This document shows positions 7,406 through 15,514 of a stretch of DNA of 29,575 nt, one piece after another. The notes below the pieces were generated by a model. It saw only the letters and a list, made by a program, of their open reading frames with translations, did not search any database and was not told the DNA's origin. The DNA lies in NCBI GenBank assembly GCA_964361785.1, contig CAYIBX010000015.1, positions 1 through 29,575 on the forward strand, given 5' to 3'. The DNA comes from UBA927 sp964361785. Lineage in GTDB: Bacteria; Patescibacteriota; Microgenomatia; UBA10105; UBA927. Both the position numbers and the translations under genes were made by a program. How positions within the stretch are numbered: position 1 is the stretch's first letter; the number at the start of each line of letters is the position of its first letter.

Positions 7406-8137
7406 TTACCAACTCGTCGCAAATTCATCTATGAGATTACCCATATACCGCACTATCGGAATGACAAATGGATAATTAAGCCTCGTTGGACCGATGACTC
7501 CGATTGCCCCTATGACATGGGTTGTCGCAAATCTTCTACATACAAATCCACACTGAGACAACGGTCCAAGCGTCAAATCTGTTCCCACGAGAATTGAAAA
7601 CGTATCCTGATGCTTCTCTAATATCTTCCACCAAAAATCAAACTGATCGAGCGTTACTAACAAATCGTGCGTAAGTTGATAGTCATAAAATTCAGGCATC
7701 GCTAAGATGTTTGCTGCCCCCGCATAATACAAATCTCCCTCATTTGTCGCAGTGATAGCCAACATATGCGTTGACTCAGCCAATGTCTTTGTCGCTTCGC
7801 GTAAAAGCTTATCTATTTCCTGTCTATGATTCCAAATTTTTTCCTTCACAGCCACTTCTTCCGCGACCGACATATCCTTCGGCTTCATCAAATGATCCAC
7901 GTAGTAACGGAGGGCCACAGGTGTCGGGCTTCTCCCAGCTGACGTATGCGGCTGATTAAGCATTCCAAGATCTGTTAACCTCACCATTTCGTTTCGAATA
8001 GTGGCAGGAGAAACGCCGAGACTATATTTTTTTTCTAGAGTCTCAGATCCCACAGCCTCAGCAGACGCGATATATTCATCGATAACCGCTTTTAATATCT
8101 GTACTTGTCGCGGCGTCAGATCTGTAATACTGTCCAT
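7406..8137 (-). CDS. hrcA: Heat-inducible transcription repressor HrcA (short)
   Basis: HrcA represses class I heat-shock genes by binding CIRCE operators. The N-terminal winged helix is clear (residues about 1-85: LTPRQVQILKAVIDEYI, VSPATIRNEMVRLTDLG, then LNQPHTSAGRSPT). The GAF-like C-terminal region ends with IGAIGVIGPTRLNYPFVIPIVRYMG, the HrcA signature. At 243 residues it is about 100 shorter than typical HrcA (about 340), most likely through loss of the inserted dimerisation domain. It is first in the operon, and a CIRCE site sits in its own promoter, so autoregulation is expected. Confidence 0.93.
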   Translation of the reverse strand: MDSITDLTPRQVQILKAVIDEYIASAEAVGSETLEKKYSLGVSPATIRNEMVRLTDLGMLNQPHTSAGRSPTPVALRYYVDHLMKPKDMSVAEEVAVKEKIWNHRQEIDKLLREATKTLAESTHMLAITATNEGDLYYAGAANILAMPEFYDYQLTHDLLVTLDQFDFWWKILEKHQDTFSILVGTDLTLGPLSQCGFVCRRFATTHVIGAIGVIGPTRLNYPFVIPIVRYMGNLIDEFATSW

Positions 8138-8159
8138 AATTTTTATGAAAAATATCTAA

Positions 8160-8186
8160 TTAGCACTAATATACATCGAGTGCTAA
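8160..8186. promoter_or_regulatory. CIRCE operator (HrcA binding site)
   Basis: TTAGCACTA - 9 bases - GAGTGCTAA matches the CIRCE consensus TTAGCACTC-N9-GAGTGCTAA at 17 of 18 positions. It covers the -10 region of the hrcA promoter, so bound HrcA would block polymerase. Confidence 0.95.
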
Positions 8187-8197
8187 TCTTGTGTCAA
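8168..8197 (-). promoter_or_regulatory. Sigma70-type promoter of the hrcA operon
   Basis: On the minus strand a consensus -35 TTGACA (8197-8192) is separated by 18 bases from -10 TATATT (8173-8168). The hrcA ATG lies 30 bases downstream of the -10, leaving a leader of roughly 23 bases. The CIRCE element overlaps the spacer and the -10. Confidence 0.85.
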
Positions 8198-8205
8198 TAG
8201 GTGTA

Positions 8206-8234
8206 TTGCATCTCTAATCTATGTTGCGCATAAT
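8206..8234 (+). promoter_or_regulatory. Promoter of the cohesin-like surface protein gene
   Basis: TTGCAT (8206-8211), a 17-base spacer and CATAAT (8229-8234) form a plausible promoter on the plus strand. Expected initiation near 8241 would exclude the ATG at 8221 and leave only a few bases before the ATG at 8245. Confidence 0.55.
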
Positions 8235-8244
8235 AGATAAAGAC

Positions 8245-9288
8245 ATGAAAAAAGTTGTTTTTATATTAATTGGAATTATTACCCTTCTTGCTATTCCCGC
8301 GACAGTATTTCTCGCGATGCGTACTCAAGAATTACGTAAAAAAGCTGCACCTGCTACATCATTGACACTCTCGCCAGCTACAGTAGCTAAAAAAGTTGGT
8401 GAAGAATTTACACTTGAAATCAAAATTAATACCGCCGAAAACCAAGTCGTTGCTACAGAAATAAATCTTACCTTCGATCCGACGAAACTTGAAGCGCTCA
8501 CTATAGATAAAGGTGCCAAATTTCCTAACATTCTCTCTTCTGGGACCGTAGGAAGTGGGACCGCAACCATCGCTTTAGGCGCAGAAAATACAACATCACC
8601 GATTACAGGAGTGGGCACTGCAGCTGTCGTTACATTTAAAGCGCTCGCGACCACTACATCACCTGTATCAATTAGCTTTGCGCCGGAAACCTTTGTCGGA
8701 GCGCTTGGAGAGAGTACAACAAATGTATTAGTAAGCTCTATACCTGCTAGCGTTACTATCACTTCAAACGCTACTTCGGGAACAATAACACCTTCACCCA
8801 CTCCAACTCCCACAGGATCATCACTGATTCCTACCCTTACTCCGACACCAACTGGTACACAATCAGGGGAAACTGGGGCATCTTCATTACAAATTACCGC
8901 GCCGACGAGTAATCAAGCATTATTAACGGATCAACCTACGTTAGTAGGTAAGGCACCTGCAAACTCTACCGTCACCATTACTATTTACTCTGATCCGATC
9001 ACCGTGACTGTATTAGCTGATGCAAACGGTAATTGGAGCTATTCAGTGCCTAACCCGCTAGGATCTGGTCCACACACCATAGTCGTTGCAGCCCTTGATC
9101 CAATCACCAACCAAACAAACACTGCTACACTTGCCTTTGTAATTTCTGACGGAACAGAAAATGGTGCATCAGGAAGCGCTATGCCTGTATCCGGTACCGT
9201 TGAAAATACTCTTATTCTGTTTATGATAGGTATATTCTTTATATTCATAGGCACCCTGATACCAACATTTACAAAAATTCGTTTATGA
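8245..9288 (+). CDS. Anchored cohesin-domain / Ig-like surface protein
   Basis: From the ATG at 8245 the protein has 347 residues. It starts with a signal anchor (MKKVVFILIGIITLLAIPA). A cohesin-like beta domain follows, with LTLSPATVAKKVGEEFTLEI and INLTFDPTKLEALTI. Next come a Thr/Pro linker and a bacterial Ig-like domain (ITAPTSNQALLTDQPTLVGKAPANSTVTI..., GPHTIVVAALD). It ends with MPVSG, a hydrophobic segment and KIRL. Cohesin folds bind dockerins in cellulosomes but are also found in adhesins; I see no dockerin here. An ATG at 8221 in the same frame is possible, but the promoter position and the signal-anchor start favour 8245. The stop overlaps the next gene by ATGA, so the glycosidase is translationally coupled. 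Confidence 0.85.
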   Translation: MKKVVFILIGIITLLAIPATVFLAMRTQELRKKAAPATSLTLSPATVAKKVGEEFTLEIKINTAENQVVATEINLTFDPTKLEALTIDKGAKFPNILSSGTVGSGTATIALGAENTTSPITGVGTAAVVTFKALATTTSPVSISFAPETFVGALGESTTNVLVSSIPASVTITSNATSGTITPSPTPTPTGSSLIPTLTPTPTGTQSGETGASSLQITAPTSNQALLTDQPTLVGKAPANSTVTITIYSDPITVTVLADANGNWSYSVPNPLGSGPHTIVVAALDPITNQTNTATLAFVISDGTENGASGSAMPVSGTVENTLILFMIGIFFIFIGTLIPTFTKIRL

Positions 9289-10688
9289 GCATATATATAC
9301 GACACGTTTCAAATCGCACCACATCCGTAATCTCACTTCTTGCCCTTTTGATATTTTTGCCTTTATTTCTTTTGGCTATTCGCGAAACCGTCACCCTTAT
9401 TTCTCGGGCAAGTGGCAAACCCGCCAACATTGTTATAGACACCAAATCTCAACTTGAGCCTATAAAGACAGATTTTTATCATGCATTCGCGCAGGGCGGC
9501 GAGGAAAATAACGACATGATTGCCTCTATTATAAGCGACGTTAAAGCGCTTAAACCTAAATATATTAGAATCGATCACCTCTATGATTACTATAATGTAG
9601 TCGGAAAAAATGGCGATAGCCTCGTCTTTGATTGGTCGCGGTTAGATGCCTACGTGAATTCGATAACTGCAACAGGTGCCAAGCCCGTCTTTGCACTTTC
9701 CTACATGCCGTCAGTGATAGCAAAAGACGGCGTCATTATAAATCCACCAAACAATTGGAACGAATGGGCAACCGTCGTCCAAAGGACGATAGAACACTAT
9801 AGCGGCAAAAGTGAACGCAACATGACGGGTATTATGTATGAAGTCTGGAACGAACCGGATCTTGCACAGTTTGGAAGCTGGAAAATGGGTGGAGACAAAA
9901 ATTATTTAACCCTCTATCGCTATGCATCAATTGGTGCAAATAATGCCCAAAACAGCAATACTTTTTCTCTCGGAGGTCCGTCAACGACCGGATTATACAA
10001 AACATGGATTATAGGTCTAGTCAATTCTGGCAATCGCGTCAATTTCTTCTCATGGCACTCATACCTTTCAGACCCTGTCCGATTTGCCACAGACCAACGA
10101 AATCTCGTAAGCTGGCTCTTGCCCTACCCTAAGTATACGTTGTTACCCAAACTTATTACCGAATTCGGGTTTACAGGATCCAAAAGCCAAGGGTATTCTG
10201 GCACATTTGGGGCAGCACACGTTGCGTCGGTAATTCGTCAGCTCATCTCTGGAGGACCGACGTATCTTTTTAGCTTTCAACTCAAAGACGGACCACTTCA
10301 ATCTGATGGAACAGGATGGGGACTTATTACACATGATGACAACGGACTCAAAAAGAAACCTCGTTATTATGTCTATAATTTTATCGATGCAATGGTGGGC
10401 GATAGACTGCGTCTTTCTGGAGAAGGAACATGGGTCACTGGTTTTTCCAGTATCAGAGATTCAGTCATTCGGACGCTACTAATAAACTTTGACGCAACTG
10501 GCAACCACACAGAAACTGTACCTATTACTTTTGTAAATCTTGATTCAGGAAACTATACGGTAAAGCAACGTTTCCTCGTTGGTCGTGAAACAACTACTGA
10601 CATATCAGTCACTGAATCATCGTTCTCTACTACAATTACCATGCCCGCTCAAAGCGTCGTTTTATTGGAGATAACAAAGTCGAATTAA
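9285..10688 (+). CDS. Membrane-anchored glycoside hydrolase, clan GH-A (GH39-like)
   Basis: The 467-residue protein has an N-terminal membrane segment (about 13-33) and then an extracellular TIM-barrel glycosidase domain. The acid/base motif YEVWNEPDL places the catalytic Glu at E190, and LITEFGFTG places the nucleophile at E293, about 100 residues later, as in clan GH-A. The order of motifs (YIRID, WNEP, FFSWHSY, TEFG) most resembles GH39. The last 90 residues look like the beta domain that often follows such barrels. The substrate cannot be told from sequence. It overlaps the cohesin-like gene by ATGA and shares its transcript. It ends tail to tail with murJ, the two stops sharing TTAA. Confidence 0.8.
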   Translation: MSIYIRHVSNRTTSVISLLALLIFLPLFLLAIRETVTLISRASGKPANIVIDTKSQLEPIKTDFYHAFAQGGEENNDMIASIISDVKALKPKYIRIDHLYDYYNVVGKNGDSLVFDWSRLDAYVNSITATGAKPVFALSYMPSVIAKDGVIINPPNNWNEWATVVQRTIEHYSGKSERNMTGIMYEVWNEPDLAQFGSWKMGGDKNYLTLYRYASIGANNAQNSNTFSLGGPSTTGLYKTWIIGLVNSGNRVNFFSWHSYLSDPVRFATDQRNLVSWLLPYPKYTLLPKLITEFGFTGSKSQGYSGTFGAAHVASVIRQLISGGPTYLFSFQLKDGPLQSDGTGWGLITHDDNGLKKKPRYYVYNFIDAMVGDRLRLSGEGTWVTGFSSIRDSVIRTLLINFDATGNHTETVPITFVNLDSGNYTVKQRFLVGRETTTDISVTESSFSTTITMPAQSVVLLEITKSN

Positions 10689-12337
10689 GAAACAGTATCA
10701 GTAGTCCCCCCACTTACGACCTCTTGTGCTGGCTCAAGGAAAAATCCGCGCATATTTCCTACTCGTTTTACAAATCGAAAGAGTGACTGAACTTGCTCTA
10801 CACCCAAGACCCACGAAAAAAATACGTATGTTGTAAGTCCCACAAACGTCGTAAGACCGGTAAGAAGTAATAATCCAAAGGTACGCGTTGTATCAAACAC
10901 GAGTTGATCTAATAACTTAATGGGTATATACAGAGCCACCCCCGTCACGAGGGCCGCGACACACATTTTCAACGAAGGCAAAAGCAACGCATGACTTAAA
11001 AATCCCTTTACGTGCTTATTTAAATAGAAAAGCAATAACAGTGCGTTAACTATACTTGCAACAGATGCGGATACGCCAAGCGACCAAACTGGCCATTTAT
11101 AATACATGACAAACAGAACGCTCAGAAGCGAATTAATCAGTACTGAAATGATCCCAATAAGCACTGGTGTTTTACTGTCGTACAACGCATAAAAGGCGCG
11201 TGCCAATACCTGAACAATCGCTTGTGCAAAAAGCGAAATGCTAAATGCCGAAAGAGTCATGCCGGTAGCAACCGTAGCAGACCAGTCAAATCGTGATGCG
11301 CCAAACACGAGTCGAACGACCGGAACGCGCAACACGATAAAAAGAATCGATACAGGCAACACGAGAAATAGTATTTGATGAATAGCATTGATAATGATAT
11401 GGGTAAATGATTCTTTATCTTCGCTCGCAGATACTTTTGAAAGCGATGGTAAGGCAGCTTGAGCAATGGTCGTACCAAATAATCCTACGGGCAGTTGCTG
11501 CAAATGTTGCGCAAAATTAAAAATTGTCACCATCCTTGCCCCTAACAGACTTGCCATCATCAGATCAATTGTTGTGTCTATCTGAGATATCGCAAGGCCA
11601 AAAGTTCTCGGGCCCATAAGCTTACCCACCTCTCGTACGCCAGCATGTTTGATGTTTAATGTGAATTTGTGTGCATAGCCTAATTTAAACAGCAATGGCA
11701 CCTGTATAAGGGTAAATAGCAGTGCTCCTATACCAACGCCGATAATTGCTCCCCAAAGTCCAAAGCTATGCGAAAATACAAGGATTCCTATAATAATTCC
11801 GATATTATAAAGTACCGGTGCAGCCGCTGGGACGAAAAATAAATTATGTGACTGCAAAATGCCGGTAAATACATTGCCGATAAGAAGTGGCCCGACTTGA
11901 AATAAAATCATAAATCGCGTAAACGCGCTCATTTGTCGTATTTGATCAAGAGAAAATCCGGGCGCCATAAATCGTGACACCCACTCAGCCGCAAAAAAAA
12001 CCGGTACTGCAAGGAAAAAAAACACCACCAAACTCAAATTAATCAGTGATGATGAAAGTATCTGTGCATTTTTCGTATCATTTTTGGCTATATAGCGCGA
12101 ATATACAGGTATAAACGCAGACGTCAACGCTCCCATAACCAACAATTCAAATAATGCATTCGGTATACGAAATGCCGCAAAATACACACCCAACTCTTCG
12201 GGACCAAAGTATGAAGACAACAACCGATCGCGTACCAACCCCAATACCCGCGACAAAAAAACCATGCAGACTAACACAAGGGCCGCTGATCCTACAGAGT
12301 TCTGTTTTTTAGTAAAAATTGACCATACTCTGTCCAT
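10685..12337 (-). CDS. murJ: MurJ/MviN-family lipid flippase
   Basis: The 550-residue polytopic membrane protein (about 14 helices) belongs to the MurJ family, which flips lipid II across the inner membrane. The N-terminal signature SRVLGLVRDRLLSSYFG keeps the two arginines corresponding to E. coli R18 and R24 (here R30 and R36), followed by FAAFRIPNALFELLVMGALTSAFIP. Other charged cavity residues of E. coli MurJ appear replaced: the D39 position is G50, R52/R53 are F63/E64, and D269/R270 (YADRL) read FAQHL. The gene starts about 65 bases from the divergent rpsT. A TACAAT lies 10 bases before its ATG. Confidence 0.9.
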   Translation of the reverse strand: MDRVWSIFTKKQNSVGSAALVLVCMVFLSRVLGLVRDRLLSSYFGPEELGVYFAAFRIPNALFELLVMGALTSAFIPVYSRYIAKNDTKNAQILSSSLINLSLVVFFFLAVPVFFAAEWVSRFMAPGFSLDQIRQMSAFTRFMILFQVGPLLIGNVFTGILQSHNLFFVPAAAPVLYNIGIIIGILVFSHSFGLWGAIIGVGIGALLFTLIQVPLLFKLGYAHKFTLNIKHAGVREVGKLMGPRTFGLAISQIDTTIDLMMASLLGARMVTIFNFAQHLQQLPVGLFGTTIAQAALPSLSKVSASEDKESFTHIIINAIHQILFLVLPVSILFIVLRVPVVRLVFGASRFDWSATVATGMTLSAFSISLFAQAIVQVLARAFYALYDSKTPVLIGIISVLINSLLSVLFVMYYKWPVWSLGVSASVASIVNALLLLFYLNKHVKGFLSHALLLPSLKMCVAALVTGVALYIPIKLLDQLVFDTTRTFGLLLLTGLTTFVGLTTYVFFSWVLGVEQVQSLFRFVKRVGNMRGFFLEPAQEVVSGGTTDTVS

Positions 12338-12366
12338 AGTTATCCGTATTGTATACTACATAATCC

Positions 12367-12395
12367 TTGACCTGCTAGATGTAATAGTCTATACT
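12367..12395 (+). promoter_or_regulatory. rpsT promoter, leaderless geometry
   Basis: TTGACC (12367-12372), a 17-base spacer and TATACT (12390-12395) form a near-consensus promoter. The ATG begins only 7 bases after the -10 box, so transcription should start at or next to the start codon. Confidence 0.8.
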
Positions 12396-12402
12396 TTCCC
12401 TC

Positions 12403-12639
12403 ATGCCTATCACAAAACAAGCGTCCAAAAAATTACGCCATGATCGCGTGCGTACGAAACAAAACGCAAAAATTCGGCATGATGTCGACATGATCGTAAA
12501 AAAAGCACGTAAAACCCCAAGTGCAAAAACGCTTTCCGCTGCATTTCAAATCTTAGATAAAGCAAGCAAAATGCATAGCATTCACAAAAATGCTGCTGCA
12601 CGAACCAAATCCCGTCTTTCAATGCTATTGAAAAAATAA
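12403..12639 (+). CDS. rpsT: 30S ribosomal protein bS20
   Basis: This 78-residue, strongly basic, helical protein binds 16S rRNA early in 30S assembly. Characteristic segments are MPITKQASKKLRHDRVRTKQN at the N terminus, FQILDKASKMHSIHKNAAAR and the terminal KSRLSMLLKK. Its length is close to the usual 80-90 residues. It stands alone between divergent murJ and the pilus-type operon, with its own promoter and no Shine-Dalgarno site. Confidence 0.95.
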   Translation: MPITKQASKKLRHDRVRTKQNAKIRHDVDMIVKKARKTPSAKTLSAAFQILDKASKMHSIHKNAAARTKSRLSMLLKK

Positions 12640-12660
12640 ATTTTCCTCATCGTATCGCAT

Positions 12661-12689
12661 TCGACATTCTTCTGTTGGCATTCTATACT
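12661..12689 (+). promoter_or_regulatory. Promoter of the PilN/PilO-like operon
   Basis: TCGACA (12661-12666), a 17-base spacer and TATACT (12684-12689) precede the ATG by 9 bases. The layout closely copies the rpsT promoter and again predicts a leader of at most a few bases. Confidence 0.7.
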
Positions 12690-12698
12690 TATTAGTGA

Positions 12699-13259
12699 AT
12701 GTCTACAAAACAAATTTCCATCAATTTACTCGGCTCTCAAGACCTTGAGCACACACCGTGGGGTCGAATTATTTCGTGGGCTACCACCTACGGCAGATAT
12801 ATCATGATTACCACAGAGATTGTCGTATTACTCGCGTTCATTTCTCGATTTAGTCTCGATCGCAAACTTACAGATCTTACAGAAGAAGTAACGCAAAAAC
12901 AAGCTATCATAGAAGCCAATAGTACTCTCGAACAAGATATCAAATCGCTGCAGTCTAATTTAACCTCAATAAAAAAATTATTAACAAATCAAAACCTTCC
13001 TGTAGATATCGTCACCAGCATGGAAACTCTTTTGCCATCTGACGTGTATCTTACGTCGTTTGAACTCTCCGCTACCAAATTATCGCTTGATGCCATAGCT
13101 GGATCGACGCAAGAATTTTCGCAATTCTTAGCAAATGCCCAAGCTACCAAACTTCTTCACAATGTAGTGCTTGGTGACATCAATAGAAATCCTCAAGTGG
13201 GCATAGAATTTCATCTGACAGCAGACACGAGCATAACCCAACCGACACCGCAAAAATAA
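12699..13259 (+). CDS. pilN: PilN-like type IV pilus inner-membrane assembly protein
   Basis: The 186-residue protein has the PilN layout: a short cytoplasmic N terminus with SINLLG (the part that in PilN docks onto PilM), a membrane segment at about 31-50, a periplasmic-side coiled coil at about 52-95, and a small alpha/beta domain (LPSDVYLTSFELSATKLSLDAIAGSTQEFSQFL). In type IV pilus and type II secretion machines PilN pairs with PilO. The PilO-like gene follows after one base. No pilM is seen in the window. The family call rests on layout and order as much as on motifs. Confidence 0.75.
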   Translation: MSTKQISINLLGSQDLEHTPWGRIISWATTYGRYIMITTEIVVLLAFISRFSLDRKLTDLTEEVTQKQAIIEANSTLEQDIKSLQSNLTSIKKLLTNQNLPVDIVTSMETLLPSDVYLTSFELSATKLSLDAIAGSTQEFSQFLANAQATKLLHNVVLGDINRNPQVGIEFHLTADTSITQPTPQK

Positions 13260-13260
13260 T

Positions 13261-13917
13261 ATGAAACCGTCATTTAATTCAGCGACACTACCCACTAAAT
13301 TAAAGCGCTTCTATCAAACAGCGCTCTCAGATAGTTTAAAAAAACCGAAATATCACGCATCATCTGCAGCAGTATTCTCATTTTTGGCAGTTTCACTCTT
13401 TGCGTGGTATGCAGTACGACCTACCGCCCAAACCATCATCCATCTGCGACGAGAAATTACTGACAAAATAGAATTAAATAAACAAATGGAGGACAAAATA
13501 TCAGCGCTTATTGAAGCACAAGCCACGTATGAGAGTGTAGAAGATAAACTCCCACTTGTTGCGCAAGCGCTTCCTCATAACCCTGATGGCGTGATTCTTG
13601 CTCGGCAACTACGAAATTTAGCAAACATTTCTGGCAGCTCTATATCTGCCATTCAAATTCCATCTATCCCGCTTCTCTCTAAAGAAGCAACGATAAGCAC
13701 CAAGCTAACACCAACAAAACCTATAGAAGAATTCCCTATCACGGTAGTTCTCTCTGGCCAATATGAAAACATTAAAGCATTCCTAAATGGGCTTTTATCC
13801 TTACGCCGTGTGACTGCTATAAACTCAATTAGCATCAAACGATTTACCCAACGGGAAGGCAGTGACGATTCTGTGCAAATTTCAATTGCATTACAATCAT
13901 ATTACACGACACAATAA
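13261..13917 (+). CDS. pilO: PilO-like type IV pilus assembly protein
   Basis: The 218-residue protein has a cytoplasmic N terminus, one membrane segment (about 38-58), a coiled coil (about 60-90) and a C-terminal ferredoxin-like domain with FPITVVLSGQYENIKAFLNGLLSLRRVTAINSISI, typical of PilO. It starts one base after the pilN-like stop, so translation is coupled. PilO forms heterodimers with PilN that link the cytoplasmic platform to the rest of the machine. Confidence 0.75.
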   Translation: MKPSFNSATLPTKLKRFYQTALSDSLKKPKYHASSAAVFSFLAVSLFAWYAVRPTAQTIIHLRREITDKIELNKQMEDKISALIEAQATYESVEDKLPLVAQALPHNPDGVILARQLRNLANISGSSISAIQIPSIPLLSKEATISTKLTPTKPIEEFPITVVLSGQYENIKAFLNGLLSLRRVTAINSISIKRFTQREGSDDSVQISIALQSYYTTQ

Positions 13918-13928
13918 TACTATTACCT

Positions 13929-14126
13929 ATGGAAGATGATAATAATCTACTACTTATTGCTGTATTTACGACACTCACCATTTTTTCTTGGGTCTTTTTT
14001 GAACTCGTCAAAACTACAAAAACCTCAACAGTGTCATCTAGTGTCCAGCGTATTACAACACCCTTGACGTCAAAAATTGACGTGGATGTCATCACAAATT
14101 TAGAGACAAAACAAACATTTGATTAA
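13929..14126 (+). CDS. Small single-pass membrane protein in the pilus-type operon
   Basis: This 65-residue protein has one membrane segment (about 6-26) and a Thr/Ser-rich outer part. It lies 11 bases after pilO and 3 bases before the next gene, so it is very likely translated from the same transcript. I do not recognise a family. Its position, where pilP would stand in Gram-negative pil operons, is suggestive, but it lacks the length and lipoprotein signal of PilP. Confidence 0.65.
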   Translation: MEDDNNLLLIAVFTTLTIFSWVFFELVKTTKTSTVSSSVQRITTPLTSKIDVDVITNLETKQTFD

Positions 14127-14129
14127 TCT

Positions 14130-15461
14130 ATGCCTCAGAAAAAAATACCAACACTCGTGGGTCTTCTGTTAGTTATCTTTGCTATTGTTGTGTTTAGTTT
14201 TGGCGTTGACCGCGTTGGCCCGCTTCTCACAAAAGCAAACGTATCAGCCTCACCTACCAATGTCATGTTTTCAAACATAAGTGATACCGGATTTACCGTA
14301 AGTTGGACGACTAAAACCCCCGCGACAGGAGTAATTACTGTAGAATCGGCAAGCGCTAAACTCGGTGTGGTCTATGACGAACGGGATACGACACGGGTGT
14401 CCTCACTTAATCAAAAAAATCTCGGCGTTTACCTTACTCATGCAGTTACATTTCGAAATGCAACGGCAAATACCAATTATCGCGTGATAATTATTTCAAA
14501 TAGCGCACAATTTCTCGACAAAAACAATGCCCCACATGCTATAAGAACAGGTTCTAAACTTGCAGGCAATGGCACGGGTATCGAACCGGCGTTCGGGACA
14601 ATGACGACAAACATTGGCAAACCCGCAGAAGGAGCACTCCTTTACCTCACGCTAGAAAATGGACAAACATTGTCTACACTCATCAAATCATCGGGTTCTT
14701 GGGTGATACCTTTAAATCTTGTTCGAGAAAAAACGCTTACCGCGTATATCACGCCCCAACAACGCATTGACGAAACACTTATCATCCGCACAAATATAGA
14801 AGAAACACAAGCTGCATCAGATACTTTAAACGACAATCCGATGCCTGAAATGATCTTAGGAAAAAGTTATGATTTCCGAAAAGTGCAGGCACATGCAACT
14901 GAAGAAAAACAACTTGCATCAGCTCCACCCACAGTGTTGGGGACATCAACGACCAAATCAATTGGAGTCATCGCAATCACCAAACCAAAAGATAACCAAG
15001 CGCTTCCTACAAATTTTCCGATCTTTCAGGGAACTGGAATTCCAAACAATCCTATAACCTTAATTATTGGCATCACCAATCCACAAGTTGGTCAAACCAT
15101 TGTAAGCGCCGATGGTATCTGGAAATACACACCAACTGCCCCACTATCTGTGGGCAGACAAAGCGTCACTATGACGACAAAAGATGTACTAAACAAACCA
15201 GTCGCTATGACACATATATTTGAAATACTAAAAAGTGGTACACAGGTATTGGGTGATGCGACGCCGTCTGCTACCCTAACCCCCACACCGGTATTACCAA
15301 CGCCGACTGATACTCCTGTAGATACAGCGACTCTGTCGGGAGAACCTATACCAGACACAGGATTCCCATTGCCACTTATTTTACTGTTGACAATCGGAAC
15401 GATCCTTATCACAAGTAGCGGATTTGTATTGTTAAAATCAGAAAACGGTATTGACAGTTGA
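14130..15461 (+). CDS. Fibronectin-type-III / Ig-like surface protein with IPDTG tail
   Basis: The 443-residue protein has a signal anchor (about 7-27) and a fibronectin type III-like domain of the purple-acid-phosphatase N-terminal type (SASPTNVMFSNISDTGFTVSW, TNYRVIIIS). A middle beta region follows, then a bacterial Ig-like domain (ITKPKDNQALPTNFPIFQGTG...VGRQSVTMTTKDV), a Thr/Pro linker, and IPDTG (407-411) followed by a hydrophobic segment. The tail resembles a sortase-type sorting signal, but without a strong basic end. It is last in the PilN/PilO-like transcript and may be a cell-surface or pilus-associated adhesin. Confidence 0.8.
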   Translation: MPQKKIPTLVGLLLVIFAIVVFSFGVDRVGPLLTKANVSASPTNVMFSNISDTGFTVSWTTKTPATGVITVESASAKLGVVYDERDTTRVSSLNQKNLGVYLTHAVTFRNATANTNYRVIIISNSAQFLDKNNAPHAIRTGSKLAGNGTGIEPAFGTMTTNIGKPAEGALLYLTLENGQTLSTLIKSSGSWVIPLNLVREKTLTAYITPQQRIDETLIIRTNIEETQAASDTLNDNPMPEMILGKSYDFRKVQAHATEEKQLASAPPTVLGTSTTKSIGVIAITKPKDNQALPTNFPIFQGTGIPNNPITLIIGITNPQVGQTIVSADGIWKYTPTAPLSVGRQSVTMTTKDVLNKPVAMTHIFEILKSGTQVLGDATPSATLTPTPVLPTPTDTPVDTATLSGEPIPDTGFPLPLILLLTIGTILITSSGFVLLKSENGIDS

Positions 15462-15485
15462 AAGTATAGTTCTGTAAGCTGAAAG

Positions 15486-15507
15486 AAGGAAGATTATATC
15501 TTCTTTG
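15486..15507 (+). terminator. Possible terminator after the fibronectin-type gene
   Basis: GAAGAT-TAT-ATCTTC, extended by A-T and G-T pairs, forms a stem of about 9 bp followed by TTTGTTTGT. It is AT-rich and therefore weak, but it lies in the 53-base gap between two genes where the transcript plausibly ends. Confidence 0.4.
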
Positions 15508-15514
15508 TTTGTAT

